Source of the DNA: Bacillota bacterium
Lineage (GTDB): Bacteria; Bacillota; DSM-12270; Thermacetogeniales; Thermacetogeniaceae
Assembly (NCBI GenBank): GCA_013177945.1
Contig: JABLXW010000001.1
Coordinates: forward strand, 277,514-341,513
Direction of reading: 5' to 3'
DNA length: 64,000 nt
The notes beneath the pieces were generated by a model. That model was given only the letters and a program-made list of their open reading frames with translations. It was not told the DNA's origin and ran no database searches. A program made the position numbers and the translations under genes. Below are positions 1 through 7,342 of the stretch, piece after piece. How positions within the stretch are numbered: the stretch's first letter is position 1; each line of letters begins with the position of its first letter.

Positions 1-43
1 ATCAATATAAAAAATAAAAAATGGCAGTCAAGAAAAAACTGCC
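1..43 (-). terminator. Rho-independent terminator after the RCKP mini-gene
   Basis: On the minus strand GGCAGT (38-43) pairs with ACTGCC (23-28) around an A/T-rich loop, followed by a long T-rich run read toward position 1. It sits directly downstream of the small gene ending at 67. Confidence 0.75.
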
Positions 44-66
44 ACGGCCATGCAAAAATTATAATA

Positions 67-171
67 TTATTCCTTTTTATCGATGTTTTTTCCTCCGCAA
101 TTAGCACACTTACGGGGTTTACATCTGGTCTCTTTTTCCCAGCCACAGTCCTGACATTGCCAGACCGCCAT
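67..171 (-). CDS. RCKP-type rubredoxin-like mini-protein (34 aa)
   Basis: A 34-residue protein with four cysteines in two CxxC knuckles: CQDC near the N-terminus (C6, C9) and CANC (C22, C25). It also carries the RCKPRKC stretch that names the RCKP-type rubredoxin-like family. The four Cys probably bind one iron or zinc ion. The ATG follows a GAGGAGGCT Shine-Dalgarno sequence and the gene ends just before a terminator. Its cellular role is unknown; a small electron carrier or zinc ribbon is inferred only from the Cys spacing. It lies 59 bases downstream of thiL on the same strand and may share its transcript. Confidence 0.8.
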   Translation of the reverse strand: MAVWQCQDCGWEKETRCKPRKCANCGGKNIDKKE

Positions 172-230
172 CCTTCAGCCTCCTCAGTAATAATTACTAC
201 TTAGATTATAATAACCATGTTAATTTCTTG

Positions 231-1244
231 TCAACTCTTTTTTCGAAAATGATCATACCCAAAATGTTCCAGGTTAATGCGCTCCCCGGAAAGTTCTAGA
301 TAAAGAGCATTTCTCGCGTCTGTGATCTCGCCAATAACAGCAACCGGAGTTCCCATTTTTCGCAGTTCTTCCAATTTTACCAGATTTTCTGGAGCCAGAG
401 TAAAAACCAGCTCGTAATCCTCCCCTCCATCCAGCGCCCAGAAAACCGGATCCCGGTTTAAATATGCTCCGGCAATTTTTACAGCTCCACTTAACGGGAG
501 CTTCTCCGCGTAAATAACCGCACCAACTCCACTCGCCTCGGCAATTTCCCTAACCTCCCGGGCAAGGCCATCACTGACATCGTTCAGGGCACTTGCCACA
601 CGTTCGAGAGCCAAAAACCGCCCCTCTTGAACGCGCGGATACGGCTCCAAGTGTGCTCGAAGCAGTTCTCCTTCCACATCAGCCGGAAGTTTGCCAAGAC
701 AGTTATTCATCAAGAGTGCAAGTCCGGCCGCAGAACTCCCCGGGTAACCGGTTACGGCAAGGAGATCCCCGGGCTTTGCCCCGCTCCTGGTAAGCACATT
801 TGGTTTTTCAATCTGGCCTAAAACCGTTACATTAACTACAAGCCCAAGGGGGGAACTCACAATATCTCCGCCGCATAAAAGAGTTCTGAATCTATCACCT
901 AAGGTTCTGAAGCCCTGAAAAAATTCCTCAAAAAAATTAACTTCGGTTTGGGGGGGAAGGCCCAGAGAAACCAGGCTAAAACGGGGTTCGGCCCCCATTG
1001 CCGCAATATCACTTAAATTAACAGCTAAAGCCTTCCACCCCAACTGGCGCGGGGTAATCCAGCGCAGATCAAAATGGGCTCCTTCCAGGAGCATATCACA
1101 GGTTGCGACCAGTTCTCTGGCGGGATCGAGCGAAAGAACTGCTGCATCATCCCCAATTCCCACGACAATTCCGTCACCTGTGGTACCGAACTGCTGTATA
1201 ATCCGCTGGACCAACCCATATTCCGAAATCTCTTCAAGACGCAA
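231..1244 (-). CDS. thiL: Thiamine-monophosphate kinase
   Basis: ThiL phosphorylates thiamine monophosphate to thiamine diphosphate, the last cytosolic step of the cofactor pathway. The 337 residues are normal for the family. The AIR-synthase-like N-terminal domain shows GIGDDAAVL (29-37), whose Asp residues bind Mg-ATP, and the DMLLEGAHFD segment of ThiL enzymes; the C-terminal domain has NDVSDGL and GGEDYEL. The start is TTG at 1242-1244, preceded by AAGGGGAG. YjbQ (45455-45862), sometimes linked to thiamine phosphate, is far away, so no thiamine operon is visible. Confidence 0.95.
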   Translation of the reverse strand: MRLEEISEYGLVQRIIQQFGTTGDGIVVGIGDDAAVLSLDPARELVATCDMLLEGAHFDLRWITPRQLGWKALAVNLSDIAAMGAEPRFSLVSLGLPPQTEVNFFEEFFQGFRTLGDRFRTLLCGGDIVSSPLGLVVNVTVLGQIEKPNVLTRSGAKPGDLLAVTGYPGSSAAGLALLMNNCLGKLPADVEGELLRAHLEPYPRVQEGRFLALERVASALNDVSDGLAREVREIAEASGVGAVIYAEKLPLSGAVKIAGAYLNRDPVFWALDGGEDYELVFTLAPENLVKLEELRKMGTPVAVIGEITDARNALYLELSGERINLEHFGYDHFRKKS

Positions 1245-1364
1245 CCTTTCTGCTCCCCTTTTTTGATCACTTTTTTAGACGCACAGTCTCGGCGCATCCC
1301 TTGCCCTGCAAAAGTAAATCCGTGCTGGAACTAAAAAATCGAAAAGAACCGGCGAATTGATCCC

Positions 1365-1556
1365 TCACCGAACTCCACTCTTCCGACACTCCAGAAATTC
1401 TTCCCGGGCAATGATCTTTGAGAACTCCTCCTCCATTGGGGCAAACCCACCGAGCGCCTCATCGATCCCCAGCACTCTCCGTTCCGTTCGGAGGTACTCC
1501 ACCAATTTCTCCGCGGCTTCAGCTTCCCGGGGCAGCTTTCCGGCCCCTACTTGCAT
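1365..1556 (-). CDS. Small hypothetical protein (63 aa)
   Basis: A charged, mostly helical 63-residue frame with no family I recognise. It is rich in Glu and Arg and has a possible amphipathic C-terminal helix containing EEEFSKIIAREEF. Support comes from an ATG behind a good GGAGGAAAGAGG ribosome-binding site and coding-like amino acid composition. It lies between thiL and the methyltransferase on the same strand. It could be the tail of a decayed longer gene; no domain, signal peptide or membrane segment is seen. Confidence 0.45.
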   Translation of the reverse strand: MQVGAGKLPREAEAAEKLVEYLRTERRVLGIDEALGGFAPMEEEFSKIIAREEFLECRKSGVR

Positions 1557-1672
1557 GGTTCCTCTTTCCTCCCCCAGAAATTCGTGCGCCTAAAAGCTCT
1601 GGCTTTTTTCACTCTCAGTTTTTTAATACTCCTGATAAAGTGAACCACCCCTGCTTCCTACCCTGAAACTTT

Positions 1673-1804
1673 TCAGGCGAAAGAGTCTTTTCGAAGAGCT
1701 TCGAAGAGCAGCGGCAGTTCTTCGGTACTTACATCAAGCGGGTCCCGTTCCAAGATTCCAAAGGCAACTGCCAGTTCGGTGCATTCAGTCTTGGTGCCCG
1801 GCAC
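1673..1804 (-). CDS. Possible 43-aa ORF overlapping the methyltransferase 3' end
   Basis: This frame starts with GTG at 1802-1804, nine bases after AAGGAG, runs past the methyltransferase stop and ends at 1673. Its acidic, Leu-rich C-terminus contains [15 protein letters not shown]. It could be a translationally coupled mini-gene or the original methyltransferase tail displaced by a frameshift. I cannot tell which, and no family is recognised. Confidence 0.25.
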   Translation of the reverse strand: MPGTKTECTELAVAFGILERDPLDVSTEELPLLFEALRKDSFA

Positions 1805-2870
1805 TTTCCGGTGCTCCTTCCATTTGGATGCGTTCTTCGGCCAGAGTGCAGTATTCAGGCACAATATCATATCCAACCCAGTGTCTGTGAAGTTTTTTGG
1901 CAGCGACACAGGTCGTCCCGGAGCCAGCGAAAGGGTCAAGGACAACATCCCCCACGTAGGAATACAGCTTGATTACCCTGCACGCCAGTTCCACAGGAAA
2001 GGGTGCCGGGTGCCCCACCTTTTTTGCAGATTCCGGCTGGACTTCCCACACGGAGAGAGTAGAGGACATAAACTCGTCCCGGGTAATATCAGATTCTCCC
2101 TTGTCCGGACGGTCAAACCTTTCTTTGACAAAGACCAGAAGGTATTCGTGGATATCTCTTAAGCGCGGCGACCTGGCGGAAAGCCAGCTTCCCCAGGCGC
2201 AGGAGCCGTTGGCGCCTTTCCCCTTCTGCCAGATTACTTCTCCGGCAGGGAGGAAGCCGATGTTCATGTGTATCAGGTAGAAGTAAGCATGCATCGGAAT
2301 ATAGGGCTTGCGCCCGAGATTGGCAATGTTGATTACATATCTTCCCCCTGGCTTGAGAACCCGGAAGACCTCCGCTCCTACCCGGGCAATCAACCCAAAA
2401 TATTCTGTAGCTTCAAGATCGCGGTCGTAATCCTTTCCGGAATTATAGGGAGGTGATGTAAAGGCCAGGGCCACGCTCGCGTCCGGAATATGATGCATAT
2501 CTTCAGAAGTGTGGCAGTAAATGCGGTCGACCCATGCTTTCAGGGGCCTGGGAGGGTTTTTAATCCTTTGATGACCAGGATCCTGGGTTGTACAGGTTTC
2601 GATCAGGAAGCGGTGCAGGGACTCGAAATCTACCTGATAAAGGCTTCTTGAATAAAAGATTGAAGAGTCGTGACCCTCTCTCTTAGGTGTCCCAAAGGAT
2701 GCTGTCCTGGTAGCCACAGGTTGCCACCTACTCCTAACTGTAAAAACCCTGTTATTCACCTGAATCTTTTCTCTTCTTACGGCTGCTTGAGGCAATTCTA
2801 TGCAGTTTCCCTTGATTTTACAATTTCTTCCCGCAACTCCTCCACCATCTTTAGCTAATGGCTTCTCCAA
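1785..2870 (-). CDS. Orphan site-specific DNA methyltransferase (amino-MTase, beta-type order)
   Basis: Transfers a methyl group from S-adenosylmethionine to an exocyclic amino group in DNA. The catalytic motif TSPPYN is at about 138-143, and the SAM-binding motif DPFAGSGTT lies C-terminal to it at about 312-320. That is the beta-class order, seen in N4-cytosine and some N6-adenine enzymes. [16 protein letters not shown] between them fits the fold. No restriction nuclease is adjacent, so it is probably solitary. The first ~70 residues look unlike the family and the TTG at 2868-2870 has a poor ribosome-binding site, so the true start may be further in or the 5' end may be rearranged. Confidence 0.85.
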   Translation of the reverse strand: MEKPLAKDGGGVAGRNCKIKGNCIELPQAAVRREKIQVNNRVFTVRSRWQPVATRTASFGTPKREGHDSSIFYSRSLYQVDFESLHRFLIETCTTQDPGHQRIKNPPRPLKAWVDRIYCHTSEDMHHIPDASVALAFTSPPYNSGKDYDRDLEATEYFGLIARVGAEVFRVLKPGGRYVINIANLGRKPYIPMHAYFYLIHMNIGFLPAGEVIWQKGKGANGSCAWGSWLSARSPRLRDIHEYLLVFVKERFDRPDKGESDITRDEFMSSTLSVWEVQPESAKKVGHPAPFPVELACRVIKLYSYVGDVVLDPFAGSGTTCVAAKKLHRHWVGYDIVPEYCTLAEERIQMEGAPESAGHQD

Positions 2871-3010
2871 ACCCTCCGCCTGTCGCAGATATTCTACAAC
2901 CTTCCAATGCCGGTCTTGAAGGGGCGTGCTACAGAGAAGTTGAACATCATCCTAAAGTGAAAACAAAAAGCCCTTCCTCTTAAAGAAGAGCCCTGAAAGA
3001 TAGGACTCTG

Positions 3011-3055
3011 AGGGTCGGTTGATGTCAAGTTGATAAGTTGATGTCAACCGACCCT
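3011..3055. repeat. Inverted repeat with internal direct repeats
   Basis: AGGGTCGGTTGA (3011-3022) is matched by its exact reverse complement at 3044-3055. The 11-base unit GTTGATGTCAA also occurs twice in direct orientation (3018-3028 and 3037-3047). It lies between the methyltransferase and tRNA-Ala in a 225-base gene-free stretch. It could be an element end, a protein site or a weak terminator for the minus-strand tRNA. Confidence 0.6.
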
Positions 3056-3095
3056 CTAACTCTTTATGCCAAGACCTGGAAAGGCTTGATTTTCT

Positions 3096-3171
3096 TGGTG
3101 GACGTGACGGGACTCGAACCCGTGACCTCCTGAATGCGAGTCAGGTGCTCTCCCAACTGAGCTACACGCCC
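3096..3171 (-). tRNA. tRNA-Ala (anticodon CGC)
   Basis: Folds as a complete cloverleaf: acceptor GGGCGTG pairs with CACGTCC (one G-U), the D-arm carries AGCTCAGTTGGGAGAGC, the anticodon loop is CTCGCAT with anticodon CGC, and the T-arm contains GGTTCGAGTCC. The 3' CCA is encoded (3096-3098). It reads GCG codons as alanine. Confidence 0.95.
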
Positions 3172-3235
3172 AAATACTTTCATTAAAATAGATATTAATT
3201 CTTTAGTTCTCTCTTGTCAAGAGCACGCGATCCAC

Positions 3236-3860
3236 TCAGTAGCTGGTGCTGGCGGAATAGCCTTTGCCCAGAAGCTCGGTGATCTCTTCTTCATAACCAA
3301 GCCACCTTTAATCCAGCATCCTTTTCAAGGCTTTGCACGCTTCGGAGTCTGGCTTTATCTCTGGACAGGAGTCGAGTTCTACTTAGCACGAGCTTCGTGG
3401 CAAAAGCCATGCACGTTGCTTCCCCGCACTTGCGGCAGTTTGTTTTCGGCAGGTGCTTGAAGAGTTCGATCGCCTTTGGAGGATGCCACTCTCTGTAGCT
3501 GGGAGAGATCGTGTCCTTCTCCTGCGCCACTTTATTCAGGTAAGCAATCAGTTCTTTGCAGATCTGGGCTGCCTCGTCTTTATCGGGAAAGGTTTTCACG
3601 GAGATCTTGCACTCTTTTATAGCTACCTCCCAGAAGCCGTTGGGTCTTGGCGGGTAGCCGCGGAAGACGAACCGGATCCAGTTGAACTTTGGGAGGAACT
3701 TGGCTTTTTCGGCAACAGCGTTGAGGTAGGGGAGGAGTTCCGAGAGGTCGGTGTCAACGGCGATCTTGGCCCGCACGAGATCGGTCCCGACGTGGCAGGC
3801 GAGGTAGTCAACATCGATTTTATATTCCTTGATCAACCTTGCTTCTCCCCCTTTCGCCAC
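3236..3860 (-). pseudogene. Broken [4Fe-4S] (Fes-domain) protein of the metalloid locus
   Basis: The intact part reads about 155 codons and contains CRKCGEATC (C142, C145, C150), the start of a Fes-type four-cysteine cluster motif. About six codons later the frame shifts near 3377-3384. In the shifted frame the text continues as expected with VELDSCPEIKPDSEACKAL, giving the missing fourth Cys, then meets TAA at 3308-3310. The same frame continues with LGYEEEITELLGKGYSAST to a stop at 3236. A small deletion between AAGT repeats plus one nonsense change therefore explain the damage. As it stands the product lacks the last cluster ligand. It is the last gene of the 8410-3236 locus. Confidence 0.75.
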
Positions 3861-3870
3861 TTCAGGGAGC

Positions 3871-4368
3871 CTACTCCCCGGCCACTACCAGCTTGTGGTC
3901 GCAGAACTTGTCGCCCTTGGCGCGCCACCTAAGCTCTGAAGGAGGGATGAGCTTGAGGTCAGGGTTGACGGCGTAGAGCATGCCTTCAATGTACGGCCAG
4001 CCCCAGTTCGGGCAGATGAGTTCCCAGGGGGCCTTGGCCTTGCCGATGGCAGCGAGGCAAGGGCAGAAACCCGCGTGGCGGAATACGATGTTCCCATCTG
4101 CATCTTTAAAGACCTCACACTCTATGCCTACCATTTTCCCGTGTTCCTGCCAAATCCTGATGAAGTCCTCGGGGGAATCACCGGTAACGTCGAGTTCTTC
4201 TTTGAGCCTGGCGCCGACTCCCTTGCCTTCGCCGAACCGCCACTTGGCCACGACATTGAGCACTTTGCCGAGCCCGAACTCGTCCCCGAGAGCGAGAATG
4301 AGTTTATAGAACTGGGTATGGGTCTGCACAACCATTTGACGGCGCTGTTCGAGTTCTTTCCTCTCCAT
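3871..4368 (-). CDS. L-2-amino-thiazoline-4-carboxylate hydrolase-like protein
   Basis: A 165-residue cytosolic protein that I assign to the ATC-hydrolase-like family, named after an enzyme opening the thiazoline ring on the way to L-cysteine. Supporting features are the compact alpha/beta make-up and the conserved Cys/His-containing C-terminal part with FRHAGFCPCLAAI and a final KFCDHKLV. Whether it hydrolyses a thiazoline here is unproven; the family also occurs beside Fe-S and zinc-binding proteins in anaerobes, where it may bind a metal or thiol compound. It abuts the DGC protein upstream (stop 4369) and the Fe-S gene downstream, so co-transcription is likely. Confidence 0.65.
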   Translation of the reverse strand: MERKELEQRRQMVVQTHTQFYKLILALGDEFGLGKVLNVVAKWRFGEGKGVGARLKEELDVTGDSPEDFIRIWQEHGKMVGIECEVFKDADGNIVFRHAGFCPCLAAIGKAKAPWELICPNWGWPYIEGMLYAVNPDLKLIPPSELRWRAKGDKFCDHKLVVAGE

Positions 4369-4755
4369 TCACGCGTTCCTCCTTTCAAGCTCTTCTTTTA
4401 CTTTTTGAAAGACCTTTTCGACTTCCTCGGAGGGGGGCTCAAGCTCGCTCGACTTTTCTACTCCTAGATTGGAGATGACGACTGCTCGTGCAGGCTTGAA
4501 ACCTGCGTGTTCTAGTGTCTTTGCTGCGCATTGCTGGGGACAACCGTCTATCGCGAGGAAACTCCCCCTGCTTGCGCGTTCGAGAAACCCGGGCAAATGA
4601 GCTCCCAGCCCCGCCAGGCAAAAAGGTTTTCCGCGGCCCTCTCGAGCTAATTTTAGGAGCATTCTGGAGCTGAGCTGTCCGAGGTTCGAGCATGCTCCAG
4701 AACAGGCCACGATGTAGTTGAATGACGGCTGGGTGCAGCAGCACCCTTCACTCAT
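4369..4755 (-). CDS. DGC-domain putative zinc-binding protein (copy 2)
   Basis: About 128 residues with the DGC-family signature: ACSGACSNLGQLS near the N-terminus, LAGLGAHLPGF in the middle and the name motif DGCPQQC followed by a conserved Cys. These cysteines are thought to hold zinc; no enzymatic role is established. An extra CCC run precedes the domain. The start is placed at ATG 4755 because AAAGGGG lies nine bases before it; the TTG at 4776 has no such site. It is a divergent paralogue of the next gene upstream, and the pair suggests two metal or thiol carriers acting together. Confidence 0.75.
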   Translation of the reverse strand: MSEGCCCTQPSFNYIVACSGACSNLGQLSSRMLLKLAREGRGKPFCLAGLGAHLPGFLERASRGSFLAIDGCPQQCAAKTLEHAGFKPARAVVISNLGVEKSSELEPPSEEVEKVFQKVKEELERRNA

Positions 4756-4778
4756 TGGAACAAGCACCCCTTTCAAGA

Positions 4779-5168
4779 TTATTCAGTCTTAGACAGGATT
4801 TCCTTTACCTCGGCGACGACTTTCTCTACTTCTTCGTCGGCAAAGGCGAACTCGTGCCTCTTCTTGATCCCGAGTTGAGTGACGACTACGTAGCAGTCTG
4901 CCTTGAGCCCGGCGCGCGCGAAGGTGGCTTTGCCGCAGGAGACTGGACACCCGTCGATGAGGATTCTCTTCTCTGCTTCCCGCGCCGGTTCCACCATGTC
5001 CGGGAGGTTCCCCCCGATCCCCGCAAGGCAGAAGAACCTCCCGAGGCCGGCCTCTTCCAGGGCTATTGCCGCCTGGTTGGAGATCTGACCGACATTGGAG
5101 CCACCCGAGCAGGCGAAGACAAGCACATTTCCTCCAGCGCAGAGGCACTCTTCCCTTGTTCCTTCCAT
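4779..5168 (-). CDS. DGC-domain putative zinc-binding protein (copy 1)
   Basis: A 129-residue protein with ACSGGSNVGQISN, CLAGIGGNLP and DGCPVSCGKA, the three blocks of the DGC zinc-binding family, and an acidic helical C-terminus. It begins with ATG after GGGGGTGAGAGG and is separated by 23 bases from its paralogue's ATG. The thioredoxin-like gene ends 12 bases upstream. Family members often sit beside ArsP-type permeases, which is the case here. The function is inferred as metal or thiol handling only. Confidence 0.8.
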   Translation of the reverse strand: MEGTREECLCAGGNVLVFACSGGSNVGQISNQAAIALEEAGLGRFFCLAGIGGNLPDMVEPAREAEKRILIDGCPVSCGKATFARAGLKADCYVVVTQLGIKKRHEFAFADEEVEKVVAEVKEILSKTE

Positions 5169-5180
5169 CCTCTCACCCCC

Positions 5181-5420
5181 TTACTTTGAGCTTTGAAGCC
5201 ACTTCTTGATCTCTTCTTTGCTCGGCACGCGGCCGAAGCACTTCACCTCTTCGTCTACCACGAGCCCTGGTGTCATCATGATGTCGTAATCCATGATCTT
5301 GTTGATGTCCGTGACCTTGCTGATCGCAGCCTCGATTCCAAGCTCGTCGAGCGCTTCCCGCGTGAGTTCCTCGAGCCTCTTGCACTTGGCGCAGCCGGTT
5401 CCCAAGATCTTGATCTCCAT
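5181..5420 (-). CDS. Thioredoxin-like redox-active disulfide protein (CxxC)
   Basis: A 79-residue mini-thioredoxin of the TM0996/MTH895 type. CAKC (C10, C13) follows the first beta strand, and the cis-proline loop is MMTPGLVVD. It probably exchanges disulfides in the cytosol, perhaps reducing a metal- or arsenic-bound partner. The chosen start is ATG 5420, because the ATG three codons upstream overlaps the AGAAAGGA ribosome-binding site. It lies between the permease and the DGC gene, a recurrent arrangement for ArsP-type permeases. Confidence 0.85.
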   Translation of the reverse strand: MEIKILGTGCAKCKRLEELTREALDELGIEAAISKVTDINKIMDYDIMMTPGLVVDEEVKCFGRVPSKEEIKKWLQSSK

Positions 5421-5459
5421 AGAAACCATCCTTTCTGAGATTTAACAGTTTGGGGCAAC

Positions 5460-6632
5460 CTAGCAAAATGCTCCGAAGAGCCAACCCGTAAAGGTGGCCA
5501 TGACGACGACAAGAGCAATAAAGGTTAACCCTTTTTTGGCCCCGATGAGCCTGATGATCACGAGCATGTTCGGCAGGCTGAGAGCAGGTCCTGCGAGGAG
5601 CAGGGCGAGCGCCGGCCCCTTGCCCATTCCAGACCCCAGCAGCCCCTGGAGGATGGGAACTTCGGTGAGAGTAGCGAAGTACATGAAGGCCCCTACGATC
5701 GCCGCGACAAAGTTTGCGAGAAGGGAATTTCCGCCCACGACCTGGGAGATGTAGCGGGCGGGGATGATTCCGGTGTCAAGCCCCGGCCTTCCCATGAGGA
5801 AACCTGCCACCAGCACCCCGCCGAAGAGCAGGGGAATGATCTGCTTTGTGAAGAACCAGGTGGCATCCGCCCAGGAGCAAAGCTCTTCTTTTTCGAACCA
5901 GCGCCAGAGCATGAGGAAGAGCAAAACAAGCAGGAGCACTACAAGGTGCCACTTGACCTCATAGACGGCGTACCAGAAGCCTGCTTGTTGGGCCGGCTTC
6001 CCCCAGGCAGCGAAGACGAGGATGAGGACAAGGTCAAGGAAGTAGAGCAGCGTCTGGAGGGGACTCCGCTTCTCTGCGGGCATCTCCGCCACGATCTTCC
6101 GGGCCTGGGCGATCCTTTCACGCTCTTCCCCCCTGAAGAAGAGGGCCATGAGGACTCCAATGACCAGGGCAAAGACTACCGCTCCGATTGCCCTGGCGAG
6201 GCCCAGCTCCCACCCCAGAACGCGCGCCGTGAGCACGATGGCGAGGATGTTGATGGCAGGGCCGGAGTAAAGAAAGGCGATGGCCGGTCCCAATCCCGCA
6301 CCGCGCCTGTAGATGCCCCCGAACAGGGGAAGCACCGTACACGAGCAGACGGCAAGGATCGCCCCGGAAACCGAACCCACAAGGTAGGCCACCCACTGCC
6401 TGGCGCCGCCCCCGAAGTACTTCAAAACCGCCTGCTGGGAAACAAAGTGGGAGATCGCTCCCGCAATGAAGAGGGCGGGGACAAGGCAGAAGAGCACGTG
6501 CTTCTGGGCGTAATCCTGAAGCATGTAGAAGGCTTCGAGGATCGCCTGGCCCACCCGCGGGTGGCCGAACGGGATAAAGTAGGCACACAAGAAAGCGATG
6601 AGCAACAAGAAGAACTTGTCGCGCTCTTTCAC
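5460..6632 (-). CDS. ArsP-type permease (DUF318/UPF0718)
   Basis: A 390-residue membrane protein with two homologous halves of about four membrane segments each, joined by a charged cytoplasmic loop around residues 165-200. The family motif AVCSCTVLPLFGGIYRRG with the following GPAINI is present in the first half, and a related TEVPILQGLL...GPALSLP pattern in the second. Related ArsP proteins export trivalent organoarsenicals; other members transport unknown substrates. It lies 27 bases downstream of arsR and starts the stretch permease-thioredoxin-DGC-DGC. The substrate here is not known. Confidence 0.85.
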   Translation of the reverse strand: MKERDKFFLLLIAFLCAYFIPFGHPRVGQAILEAFYMLQDYAQKHVLFCLVPALFIAGAISHFVSQQAVLKYFGGGARQWVAYLVGSVSGAILAVCSCTVLPLFGGIYRRGAGLGPAIAFLYSGPAINILAIVLTARVLGWELGLARAIGAVVFALVIGVLMALFFRGEERERIAQARKIVAEMPAEKRSPLQTLLYFLDLVLILVFAAWGKPAQQAGFWYAVYEVKWHLVVLLLVLLFLMLWRWFEKEELCSWADATWFFTKQIIPLLFGGVLVAGFLMGRPGLDTGIIPARYISQVVGGNSLLANFVAAIVGAFMYFATLTEVPILQGLLGSGMGKGPALALLLAGPALSLPNMLVIIRLIGAKKGLTFIALVVVMATFTGWLFGAFC

Positions 6633-6659
6633 TTTTTTTCCTTCCCTTCTTAAGCCAGT

Positions 6660-6989
6660 TTAGAGGGTCTCGATTCCTGCGAGTTCCTTGTTTCTCGCCT
6701 TGAGGTCTTCTTTCAGGACGCGGTCGATGCAACCGAGAAACTCTTTGACACAGGGCGTCCGGATGCGGTAAAAGGTTTTCGTGCCTTCTTTCCGCGCAGT
6801 CACAAGCCCGGCGCTTTTGAGAACTCCGAGGTGCTTCGAGACCGTAGGCTGGTCGCACCCCAGAGCCTCTACGAGCTCGCAGACGCACCTTTCTTCATCA
6901 GGGCTGAGGAGGTCGATGATCTGGAGCCGGATGGGGTGGGCAAGGGCTCTGATGACTTGTGCCCGGAAAGTATAGAGTTCGTGCGGCAT
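6660..6989 (-). CDS. arsR: ArsR-family metalloregulator
   Basis: A 109-residue winged-helix repressor. ALAHPIRLQIIDLL is followed by CVCEL (C35, C37), the ArsR alpha-3 motif that binds As(III)/Sb(III) and releases DNA, and by the recognition helix CDQPTVSKHLGVLKSAGLV. A further Cys pair lies in the C-terminal part (TPCVKEFLGC). ATG 6989 is used because AGGAGGTGAAGAGC precedes it. It probably represses its own operon and acr3; a dyad lies just upstream (7002-7027). Confidence 0.95.
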   Translation of the reverse strand: MPHELYTFRAQVIRALAHPIRLQIIDLLSPDEERCVCELVEALGCDQPTVSKHLGVLKSAGLVTARKEGTKTFYRIRTPCVKEFLGCIDRVLKEDLKARNKELAGIETL

Positions 6990-7001
6990 GCTCTTCACCT
7001 C

Positions 7002-7027
7002 CTTTTATGCCAATTTAAGCATAAAGG
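7002..7027 (-). promoter_or_regulatory. Probable ArsR operator upstream of arsR
   Basis: CCTTTTATGC (7001-7010) and GCATAAAGG (7019-7027) form an imperfect inverted repeat around an 8-base A/T spacer, close to the arsR Shine-Dalgarno. It overlaps a weak minus-strand promoter (TTGCCT, 16 bases, TATGCT). Position and symmetry fit autoregulation. Confidence 0.5.
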
Positions 7028-7099
7028 AATAAAAGTGTCAGGCAAAACCCTTGGCTTGCCTATTCTAGACCAAACGAAGCCAGTCTTTCTCAGTTCAGG

Positions 7100-7133
7100 A
7101 GGCTCCGTCCCCACGGGACGTTTAGGGGAGCCT
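7100..7133 (-). repeat. Two-level stem-loop after the Cys-rich mini-gene
   Basis: AGGCTCC (7100-7106) pairs with GGAGCCT (7127-7133), and GTCCC/GGGAC nests inside. It begins immediately after the stop codon of the small gene. No T-run follows, so it may be a weak terminator or a transcript-end stabiliser separating acr3 from arsR. Confidence 0.45.
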
Positions 7134-7340
7134 TCACTTCTTATCGGCGAGTTCGGACTCTTTCAAGAGCAGGTACTGCTGGGGCCCGCAGTCCTCACCG
7201 GGAACGGCCTCCGTGAAGTAGCGGCACCCCCAATCTCGCCCGGTGTCCGCGGGCGGGATCAGGCGCTCGAACTTGTGGCAGTAGACCGCTCCTTCAGGCT
7301 TGGCAGTTTTGCCGAGGGCGCACGTCTTGCAGTTCCTCAT
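7134..7340 (-). CDS. Cys-rich small protein linked to acr3 (68 aa)
   Basis: A 68-residue soluble protein with five cysteines: CKTC near the start, YCHKF, WGCRYF and EDCGPQ. The spacing suggests a metal-binding or Fe-S mini-protein, but I cannot assign a family. ATG 7340 is chosen over upstream codons because GGGGAGG lies ten bases before it. It starts two bases after the acr3 stop, so it is almost certainly co-transcribed and may bind the exported metalloid or buffer thiols. Confidence 0.7.
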   Translation of the reverse strand: MRNCKTCALGKTAKPEGAVYCHKFERLIPPADTGRDWGCRYFTEAVPGEDCGPQQYLLLKESELADKK

Positions 7341-7342
7341 AT

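Noticed and set aside
6118..6888. A 256-codon open frame opposite in phase to the permease/arsR genes
   Set aside because: Arg/Pro/Gly-rich shadow of two clear genes on the same strand; no ribosome-binding site.
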